This document shows positions 6,040 to 13,800 of a stretch of DNA of 15,715 nucleotides, piece by piece; the stretch's first letter is position 1, and every line of letters begins with the position of its first letter. The DNA is taken from assembly GCA_905209135.1 (NCBI GenBank), contig CAJLRT010000005.1, positions 1-15,715 on the forward strand. Reading direction: 5' to 3'. The notes under the pieces are model-generated. The model did not search any database. It was not told where the DNA came from and was given only the letters and a program-made list of their open reading frames with translations. The translations under genes were made by a program, and so were the position numbers. This stretch comes from an uncultured Eubacteriales bacterium (GTDB taxonomy: Bacteria; Bacillota; Clostridia; Oscillospirales; UMGS1783).

Positions 6040-8247
6040 GTGCAAAAGAAGGTGAGCGGGCTGGGAAAACGAACATGGAGAATCAAATGGCTGCTGAAAC
6101 CGTATACGGTTCCAACGATAATCGCTCTGATATGGGTGATGATTCTGGGCGTTGTATACCTTTGCTATCACAACATCAACCAGCAGTTCTGCGAGGAGCG
6201 GCTGCGAACGCTGGACGCCATTTCATCCAAAGTAACAGTGAGTACATATACCCGTTTTGAGGTGCAGTGGACAACCCTCAACTATGCTGTCCGAATTTTA
6301 CAGGCAATCGACACTGAAAACGAGAACGATCTGTTTGAGCAGATAGATACCATTGAAGCGTCGCTCGGCCTGTCAGACGACGACGGCATGCTCTATCTGT
6401 TCGATGAGAGAGGGTATTACTACGGAGAAAACGGCAAAGTCGGACTTTGGGCCGACCTGAAAATATTGCAGGACAAGCAGCGGTACAATTTAAGCGTAAC
6501 CAACCTGCCGAAACAGGAGACGCACCTCGGAGATTACATGGTGTTTTTCTATCGGCTGGAGGAGCCGAGGCTTATGGACGGGGTAACGGTTACGCATATC
6601 GCGATGGCAAGAGATATTGCCATTTTTGGCAACGACATGGAAATCGGCGAGTATGGAGATGTGGACAGCTCCTATATTATCCGCAAAAACGGGACAAGGA
6701 TCGCGCACCAGTCGAACAACGAGATTTTCGAGAACGTATACAATGTTCTGAAAGCGTTTGATATGTGCCAGTTCAAACACGGCGTTACGCAGGAGACGAT
6801 CAAACAGGATATACGCAACAACCGATCCGGTTCCGCACATATGGTTCATAAGGGCGGGGACTATATCGTAGCATATCAGCCCTTAGGCATCAGCGACTGG
6901 TACTGTATTTACATCGTGTCGCTCAACGCCAGCAATCAGAGCACAAATGAATTTATATTGCAAACGGTACTGACCATAGGCGGGACGAGCATTGCGCTGC
7001 TGATTCTCTGCATGATGCTGATTAATATCAATAATTACCGCTGGCGCGTCGCACAGAAGTCCGTCAACGAGCAGCTTCGAAGCGCAGTGGAAACGGCAAA
7101 ACATGCAAGCAGCGCCAAAAGCGATTTCCTTTCACGCATGTCCCACGACATCCGAACGCCGCTCAACGGGATCATTGGGATGACGGAGATTGCAAAAAGA
7201 AATATCGACAACCCGGAAAAAGTTGACGACTGCCTGCAGAAAATCGTCGCTTCTTCCGCTCATCTGATATTGCTTATCAACGATGTGCTGGACATGTCGC
7301 GCATTGAAAGCGGGAGAATTGAAATGCGGTGCGCCCCGTTTGACCTGAAACAGGCTCTGCACGACTGCGCGGGGATGATTGAGGGACACGCCGCCAATCA
7401 CAATATTGCGTTTCAGTGCGACTACAGCGGAATTACACACAATTGGGTACAAGGGGATGAAGGCCATCTCAAGCAGATTATGATTAATATTCTGGGCAAC
7501 GCAGCAAAATTCACCCCGGACTACGGGACGATCTCGTTAACGGTGACGGAGACAGACGACGGGGACAGCCCGGTTCCCGTGTACCGGTTTGAAATTTCAG
7601 ACACCGGCATCGGCATGAACGAGGAATACCTGGCGCATATTTTTGAGCCGTTTTCACAGGAATCGGACGGACCGCGCACCGACTACAATGGGACCGGGCT
7701 GGGCATGTCCATCGTAAAAAGGCTGGTTGACCAGATGGACGGTGAAATCCAGGTGGAAAGCCGGAAGAACAAAGGCAGCCGCTTCATAATCCTTTTGCCG
7801 CTGAAAACGGCGCAGGAGGAGTGCATGGCCGAAAAGACGGCGCAGGATCAAGCCGGCAGCACGAAAATACACGGTAAAATTCTGCTTGCGGAGGACGGCA
7901 AAATGAACCGGGAGATCGCCGAATACCTGTTGGCGGACGCCGGACTATCCATCGTCTCCGTGGAAAACGGCAGGCAGGCGGTGGACGCTTTCGCCAGCTC
8001 TGCCCCCTGGGAATTCGACGCCGTTCTCATGGATATCATGATGCCGGTTATGGACGGACTGGAAGCCACCCGCCTGATCCGCGGCATGGACAGGCCGGAT
8101 GCAAAACTGATACCGATTATAGCCATGACAGCCAACGTCTACCGTGAGGACGAGGAAAAGTCGCTCCAGGCAGGAATGACCGCGCACCTGACAAAACCGT
8201 TCATCCCGGACGAACTGATCCATATTTTAAAAAATCATATCCACTGA
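6040..8247 (+). CDS. Membrane hybrid sensor histidine kinase with receiver domain
   Basis: A 735-residue hybrid kinase. Order of parts: short cytoplasmic N-terminus, membrane helix about 22-46, extracellular sensor about 47-303 (size and two-helix framing suggest a double-Cache-like domain), second helix about 307-330, then HisKA with His369 in SRMSHDIRTPLNG. The HATPase domain carries an N box with Asn487, G1 DTGIGM at Asp521, F box FEPF and G2 GTGLGMS. A C-terminal receiver has Glu618-Asp619, phospho-acceptor Asp665 in LMDIMMP and Lys719 in LTKPF. All catalytic residues are present. The GTG start at 6040 has only a weak Shine-Dalgarno; two nearby ATGs are out of frame. The solute-binding lipoprotein gene starts 9 bases after the stop, so the two are surely co-expressed. 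Phosphate would pass His369 to Asp665 and then to an Hpt protein, one of which is encoded two genes downstream. Confidence 0.95.
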   Translation: MQKKVSGLGKRTWRIKWLLKPYTVPTIIALIWVMILGVVYLCYHNINQQFCEERLRTLDAISSKVTVSTYTRFEVQWTTLNYAVRILQAIDTENENDLFEQIDTIEASLGLSDDDGMLYLFDERGYYYGENGKVGLWADLKILQDKQRYNLSVTNLPKQETHLGDYMVFFYRLEEPRLMDGVTVTHIAMARDIAIFGNDMEIGEYGDVDSSYIIRKNGTRIAHQSNNEIFENVYNVLKAFDMCQFKHGVTQETIKQDIRNNRSGSAHMVHKGGDYIVAYQPLGISDWYCIYIVSLNASNQSTNEFILQTVLTIGGTSIALLILCMMLININNYRWRVAQKSVNEQLRSAVETAKHASSAKSDFLSRMSHDIRTPLNGIIGMTEIAKRNIDNPEKVDDCLQKIVASSAHLILLINDVLDMSRIESGRIEMRCAPFDLKQALHDCAGMIEGHAANHNIAFQCDYSGITHNWVQGDEGHLKQIMINILGNAAKFTPDYGTISLTVTETDDGDSPVPVYRFEISDTGIGMNEEYLAHIFEPFSQESDGPRTDYNGTGLGMSIVKRLVDQMDGEIQVESRKNKGSRFIILLPLKTAQEECMAEKTAQDQAGSTKIHGKILLAEDGKMNREIAEYLLADAGLSIVSVENGRQAVDAFASSAPWEFDAVLMDIMMPVMDGLEATRLIRGMDRPDAKLIPIIAMTANVYREDEEKSLQAGMTAHLTKPFIPDELIHILKNHIH

Positions 8248-8256
8248 GGTAAATAC

Positions 8257-10086
8257 ATGAGACCAATTCAAAAAGCCGTAGCTTTTCTGCTGATGGGTGT
8301 CACGCTGCTGCATACGACCGCATGCAGCGGCCTGAAAAAGGCGAACGACAGCCAGAACACCATAAAAATTACGCTCAGCCCCAGGTATACCAATCTGGAA
8401 AGCGTACTGGAGACGGAGTTTCCGGACATCCGTTTTGAGTTTGAGCATTACACGGGGCCCGCCTCTACAGAATACTTGCGCACCCAGCTTATGCACAACG
8501 ACGCCGGCGATATATTCCTCAGCACGCTGAAGTTTGACGACATTACCTGCAAAGAACACCTGATGGATATATCGGGATACAATTTTGTGGGAAACTACGA
8601 AAGCTCTCTGCTGAACCAATACGACGTGGACGGCGCCATCTATATGCTGCCCGGCCCTGTTATCATCCGCTCAATGGTTTATAACAAGACGCTGTTTGAA
8701 GAAAAGGGCTGGCAGGCTCCAAGTACCCACGGACAACTCGTCGATCTTGTCAGGCAGATCCGGGCCGAAAGCGATATGACCCCGATTGCATTCGGCGCAA
8801 AGGGGTTGGGCTATTATTTTACTACCATGACGACATTCGCCCAGACTGCCTATTTGATGGACGTGCACGGCCAGGAATGGGATCAGGCTTATTTAAAAGG
8901 CGATATATCCTGCAAAGCGGGATTCCAGCCCGGAATTGATATGCTTCAGCAGCTCATCGACGCGGACGCCTATGACATTGAGCTGGACAGCGAAAGCTGG
9001 GACGTCGGCGCGATACAGCGAATGATTGACCGGGAAGCCGCCATGGTGGCGATTTGGGGAAGCCAGGAGAATTTTGTCGACCTAACCGAGGACTGTACAG
9101 ACGAATTTGTGCTCTTCCCTTTCTACAGCGAGAATGGGGACCCCCTGCTCGGAACCCATGTGTCCACAAATATCGGACTTACGAAGCATCTCGAAAAGCC
9201 CGAGAACAAAGGGAAGCTGGAAAACGCGACCCGGATTTTGGAATGGCTGTCAACCCCCGAGGGAATGGCCAACTTAAATGTGGGAATGGCCGATATTCTC
9301 CCGCTGACCGCGGCGGACAATCAGGAGACAGCCAAGACCTACCGTGACGTGTGGGAAACCAACCTCAGCGGTATGAAAGCGCCTATGCTCTATGCGGGAT
9401 ATGAGGACGTTCTGATCCAAGCGTCGGAATTCATTAGGAACGCCATGATAGACGGCAAAAGCCTCGACGGACTGGTTGAGCTGATTGACAACCTGCACCA
9501 GGCGGCGCTGGCGGCGCCGGAGGAACAAAGCCTGGGCAGCGTATCGGAGCGGTTCAGCCATGAAGAAACTGTACAGTTGGTTGCAAATGCCCTGCACACC
9601 GCCGGTCTTGCCGATATTACCATGGTGTCCTCCGCCGGCCGCAAACAGGATGCGGTCAATTATAAGGGCGTCAGCGGCAAGCTGTATGAAGGCAATCTCT
9701 ATATAACAGACCTGCCCATCTGGATGCCGGGAAACGAGTCAAACGCGTACATTGAGGTAATGGAACTGACGGGAGAGCAAATCAGATCTGCAGTGGAAAC
9801 GGGAAAGACGATCCAAATGGAGGGCGGAAACACAGCCGATTTCGAATACTACTGGGCGGGCATGCGCGCCGATATAATAGATGGAAAAGTGAATACGATG
9901 CAACTGGACAACGGAACCGAGATTACGGCGGACCGCGTCTATTCCGTTGCCTTTGCCAAGGGGGACTATACCGAAGCCCTGAAAAATCTTGGCAACCCCG
10001 TTGCACAGAGCACATATTGCCTGGATTTGTTTAAGGCGTATCTGGCCGACAACACTCCTCTCACACCACCGGAGCTATCGCGATAA
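8257..10086 (+). CDS. Solute-binding lipoprotein fused to a 5'-nucleotidase C-terminal-like domain
   Basis: A 609-residue exported lipoprotein. The signal peptide ends in a lipobox-like HTTAC with Cys23 as the lipid site. Residues about 35-410 form an ABC-type extracellular solute-binding fold (SBP family 1): GDIFLSTL, then the typical YNKTLFEEKGWQAPST and, late, ILEWLSTPEGM. After a linker, about 432-600 look like the 5'-nucleotidase/UshA C-terminal domain: ETVQLVANALHTAG, a SSAGRK turn, an ELTGEQIRSAVETG block, YYWAGMRADI and ITADRVYSVAFAKGDY. The metallophosphoesterase half of 5'-nucleotidases is absent, so this domain can at most bind a ligand. The ATG has GAGG 7 bases upstream, overlapping the kinase stop. 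No permease or ATPase gene is nearby, so the protein probably captures a ligand for the kinase rather than for uptake. The two-domain assignment is by eye. Confidence 0.85.
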   Translation: MRPIQKAVAFLLMGVTLLHTTACSGLKKANDSQNTIKITLSPRYTNLESVLETEFPDIRFEFEHYTGPASTEYLRTQLMHNDAGDIFLSTLKFDDITCKEHLMDISGYNFVGNYESSLLNQYDVDGAIYMLPGPVIIRSMVYNKTLFEEKGWQAPSTHGQLVDLVRQIRAESDMTPIAFGAKGLGYYFTTMTTFAQTAYLMDVHGQEWDQAYLKGDISCKAGFQPGIDMLQQLIDADAYDIELDSESWDVGAIQRMIDREAAMVAIWGSQENFVDLTEDCTDEFVLFPFYSENGDPLLGTHVSTNIGLTKHLEKPENKGKLENATRILEWLSTPEGMANLNVGMADILPLTAADNQETAKTYRDVWETNLSGMKAPMLYAGYEDVLIQASEFIRNAMIDGKSLDGLVELIDNLHQAALAAPEEQSLGSVSERFSHEETVQLVANALHTAGLADITMVSSAGRKQDAVNYKGVSGKLYEGNLYITDLPIWMPGNESNAYIEVMELTGEQIRSAVETGKTIQMEGGNTADFEYYWAGMRADIIDGKVNTMQLDNGTEITADRVYSVAFAKGDYTEALKNLGNPVAQSTYCLDLFKAYLADNTPLTPPELSR

Positions 10087-10117
10087 TACAGGCAAAAGCC
10101 TGGGCGGAGGGAAATAT

Positions 10118-10468
10118 ATGACACTGAAAGAATGTTATGCTGTGCTGCACGGAAACTACCCGGAGGTCATGGAAAGGCTGAAAAAAGAAGCGGTTATCAT
10201 CCATTTTATCGGTATGTTTATTCAGGAGGATTCCCTTGCACAGCTGCAACGCGCCCTGGCGGCCGGAGACGGCCCGGCGGCATTCCGCGCCGCGCACTCT
10301 CTGAAAGGCAATTGCATGAGCCTGGGGTTTACACGGCTGCAGAAAGCCGCAGAGGCCATTGCCGAGCCGCTGCGCGTCAACCGGCTGGAAAAGGCCCTGC
10401 CGCTGCTCGCGCCCCTGGAAGAGGAATACGGGCGGACCGTACGCACAATTCGGGAACTGAACGGCTGA
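10118..10468 (+). CDS. Stand-alone Hpt (histidine phosphotransfer) protein
   Basis: A 116-residue all-helical phosphotransfer protein. The Hpt signature is present: His60 in AAHSLKGNCMSLGF, preceded by a helix with FIQEDSLAQLQRAL and followed by a helix around residues 72-85. It accepts phosphate from a receiver Asp and hands it to another receiver Asp. The start has GGAGG 7 bases upstream. The gene begins 31 bases after the lipoprotein gene and ends the operon. The only receivers encoded here are Asp665 of the hybrid kinase and Asp58 of the LytTR regulator, which are the obvious donor and acceptor. The C-terminal half (RLEKALPLLAPLEEEYGRTVRTIRE) is a long amphipathic helix usual for the family. 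Confidence 0.93.
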   Translation: MTLKECYAVLHGNYPEVMERLKKEAVIIHFIGMFIQEDSLAQLQRALAAGDGPAAFRAAHSLKGNCMSLGFTRLQKAAEAIAEPLRVNRLEKALPLLAPLEEEYGRTVRTIRELNG

Positions 10469-10511
10469 CAGGTGCGGCCGGGTTCGCGCTCAGGCAAAAC
10501 GGCGCCGGCCT

Positions 10512-10535
10512 GCACGGCGCGCTGTATCGCCGTGC
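10512..10535 (+). other. Hairpin downstream of the Hpt gene
   Basis: GCACGGCG (10512-10519) and CGCCGTGC (10528-10535) form a perfect 8-bp stem with an 8-nt loop. No T run follows, so it is not a convincing terminator. It may protect the 3' end of the signalling transcript. The rest of 10469-10611 shows no gene or RNA that I recognise. Confidence 0.4.
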
Positions 10536-10611
10536 AAACCTCACAGCATCATCCCTCACATCGTGTCATAAAATAAAAGGGTGCGGAAACGCGGTTTCGG
10601 TGCTCTGCTGC

Positions 10612-10646
10612 AAAAATTCCTGAAGGACAATCCTTCAGGAATTTTT
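10612..10646. terminator. Bidirectional Rho-independent terminator
   Basis: A perfect 16-bp stem (10612-10627 with 10631-10646) has a 3-nt loop and a five-A run on the left that mirrors five T on the right. It ends the plus-strand signalling operon about 145 bases after the Hpt stop, and would also stop minus-strand read-through. Confidence 0.95.
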
Positions 10647-10709
10647 AATATCCCTTGAACGGGTCGTACCGTCGGTTGTGCGTTTTTGGACCCGGCACAG
10701 GCAAAGCAG

Positions 10710-10745
10710 AAAAAAGGCGGCGATACCTAACAAAGTATCGCCGCC
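10710..10745 (-). terminator. Rho-independent terminator of the surface protein gene
   Basis: On the minus strand an 11-bp stem (10745-10735 with 10726-10716) and 8-nt loop is followed by a run of six T. It lies 17 bases beyond the stop codon of the giant surface protein gene. Confidence 0.93.
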
Positions 10746-10762
10746 TGCGTGCTTATATGCGC

Positions 10763-10879
10763 TTATTGAATCTCTCTTGTCTTTTTGCCGGCAAGGGTTG
10801 TGGCAATAACCCCGCCGCAGGAAACAAGCATCAGCGCAAGCCACAGCCACAGATAACTGCTGTCTCCTGTTTCCGGAGC
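10763..10879 (-). other. Sortase sorting signal (APETG type)
   Basis: The last 38 codons encode APETGD, a hydrophobic helix of about 20 residues (WLWLALMLVSCGGVIATTLA) and a basic tail GKKTREIQ. That is the three-part cell-wall sorting signal. Ala replaces the usual Leu at the first motif position, giving an xPxTG variant of the sort seen in gut Clostridia. Cleavage is expected between Thr and Gly by a sortase encoded elsewhere. Confidence 0.88.
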
Positions 10880-13800
10880 AGTAATTTTATCTAGCTGAGA
10901 CAGCAATTCGTCAATTGCGTCAATCTTGGACTGGACAGATTCTTTCTCGGCATCGGTCAAATGGCCGCCGTACTCCTCCAGAACATCTTCCAGCTCTTTC
11001 CTGGCTGCTTCCAGCCTGGATTTGTCTCCCGGCTTCACATTGTCCTTATTGATGGTTTCCGCGCCTTTGCCGGCTTCGCCGATAATGCCGGAAACCTTGT
11101 CCAGTTCTTCGAGCACACCCTCCAGCTTGGCTTTATTCTTTTGCTGTTCCGCTTTTTCCGAATCGGTCAGATTGTCACTGCCAATCAGTTTATCGATCTC
11201 GTCGATAAGGTCTTTGATGGTATCCCGGTCGCCGGAAGTTGCTTGATCCGGATCAATAGCGCCTGCCTTTTCTTTGTTTTCTGCTAGCGCTGTCTGGATT
11301 TCTTCGATCCGATTCAGCAGTTCGTCGCACTGATTGAGGATTTCCTGCAAAGCGTCTTTCTCTTCCAGCGTGGCGTTTTCGGTATCCACCGCACGCGCAG
11401 CTTCTTTCACTGCTTCGATTGCATCCTTATCCGTAGATTTTACATTGTCCACAGTCAGTTCATCAATCGAATCGGAAATAGAAGCAATCGGCTTCATGGT
11501 AATCACAACAGTGGTTTCATTTCCGGCCTTGTCCGTTGCCACAATCGCGTAGGCGGCCTCTTTGTTGCCAGCCAGTGTAATCGGGCTGGTCGCAGCTTCG
11601 CCATTCAGAGTTACAGACTCGAGGTTCTCATCCTCCACTGTGACAATATGCGTGGTGTAGCAGGTTTCACCGTCCGTCACGCCGCTGGCCTCCGGGGCTG
11701 CGGTGTCGAAGATAACGCCGTCAGAACCAAAGTAGGTAATATTACCGGCGTGATCCGTCAGCTTGACATAGTAGACAAACTTTTCCTCGTCCTCCGCGGT
11801 TTCACTGATAGAGGTATACGCCGTCCAGCCGGTCAGGGCTTTCACCTCTTCCTCGGTGAGAATGCTCTCGCTGCGGAAATGCTGAATGCTTGCAATTCCG
11901 CTTGTTGCGTCTTCAGCGGTGATAACAACATCCACATCCTCATGAAAGAACAGACCGAATGTTATCGCATTGATAAACTGTTTCACGCTGCTGCTCTGAA
12001 TGGTGATATTTCCATCCGGATTCGTTGCGTCTTTCTTGACGGTGATGGAATACTCATCGCTGGCGATCCCCGCCTGGCTGATTGCGCGGAAGGCGTAGGT
12101 TGTTTCCGCGGTATCCTCGGAAACTACAACCGGAGCAGTATAGACGGTCCACTCGCCGTTGCCGACTTTGTACTCGATTCTGGTCGTTCCAAGATTTTCG
12201 GTCGTGCTGGCTGCGCTCAGCGTGATGTCTTTCTGAGACCAGCCGCCCTCCGTGTAATCGCCGGAATCAATCGTGAGCGCCGGTTTCTGCGTGTCAATGT
12301 TTTCATAGGTGATGGTCTGCGTTGCCGTAGCGCCCGCACCGTTTGTCACCTTGAAAGTATAGGTACCGTTCGCCGTTACTGTATAGGTGGTTCCGGATAC
12401 TGCCGCCCATTCGCCTTCATCCCTGGAAACCGCCACCCCGGCGACGCCGGAAATACCGCCGTTGGCCGTAATGGTGACAGTATCGCTCTGTGCAACAGTG
12501 TGGTTATCACCGGATAGGCCGATAGTCGGCGTCCCCTTGTCAATCTTCACAACCGTTGCATTACTTGTGCCGCTCTGCTTATTCACTCCGGACACAGCTC
12601 TGAAAATATAACTGACGCCATCGGTGGATTCGGAAACGGTGAGTTTTGCTTCGGTCACATTGGCAGGACTTTCGGCGGTCGCGTCAGTCTTTGCCGTTGC
12701 CGTCATATCCGTCCAGGTCTGGCCGTTATCCGTGGAGTACTGGTATTTTACAATGCCGCTGATTGCTGTGGAGCCGGAAACTGTGAAGGTCACATCATCT
12801 GTTGTCCACTCGCCGCTTGTATAACTGGTCGTCACAGTCGGCGTGCCGGGATTTGATTTATCAATGGCGAAATATTCGTAAGCTTTTGCTTCGGATTCAT
12901 TCCCGTCATTATCAACTGCTTTGACGCCATGGATATTCCCGATGAACTCAGCGGCCGTCGAGAAGGCAGCGGAACCGTTTTCAGCAGCGATGGTCTGTTC
13001 TTCCCCGCTGCCAAGCCGGTACTTGAACGCTTTCACGCCGCTGCCCGCGTCGGACGCCGTGAATTCAACGGTAACCGTGTCATCAAAGAACAGGCCAAAT
13101 GTGATGGTATTCAGAAATTCCTTAAAGCTGTCCCTGCCGTAGCTGACTGTGACAATTTCCGGTGCGGTAATGTCCGCAACGCCAGCCACCGTCACTTCGG
13201 TTGGGCCTGTAATGTTGAGAATCGTATAGGTACCGTCTGCTGCCAGGTTCACTGCTCCGCTGTTGACCAAGACCTCGAAATCGTCGGTTTGGCTGTAGCC
13301 CGCGGCAACCGTCAGCTTGAAAGTATAGCTGCCGTTATGGTTTACAGGGCTGGAGCTGTCCACTGCAGTGAGCGTATACCCACTGCCACTGACCAAAGTA
13401 ACCGCATAAGTGTTGACGGTGTATATTGCGTTAACCGTGATGTTTTCCCGGATTTCTGTCAGCTGAGCCAGCGTTTTATTCCAACTCGGCTCAACTTGAT
13501 CATAGCCGTCCTTGTGCGGAATGGCGGGCAACTGAGCAATGCTCCCGTTCCATTCCACCGGAATGGCAACGACCGTGCTGCCGTCTGCAATAAAGGTCAC
13601 CGTATACTGGTTGATGGTGTACTGCGCCGTCACCGTGATATCCCCCTGGATTCCCGTTAACTCTGCCAGAGTTTTGTTCCAGGCCGGGGCGGTCTGATCA
13701 TAGCCGTCCTTGTGGGGAATGTCAGGCAACTGAGCAATGCTGCCGTTCCATTCCACCGGAATGGCAGCGACCGTGCTGCCGTCTGCAATAAAGGTCACCG

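Noticed and set aside
9559..10086. Active 5'-nucleotidase
   Set aside because: The metallophosphoesterase domain with its metal-binding His/Asp/Asn residues is absent; only a C-terminal-like domain is present.
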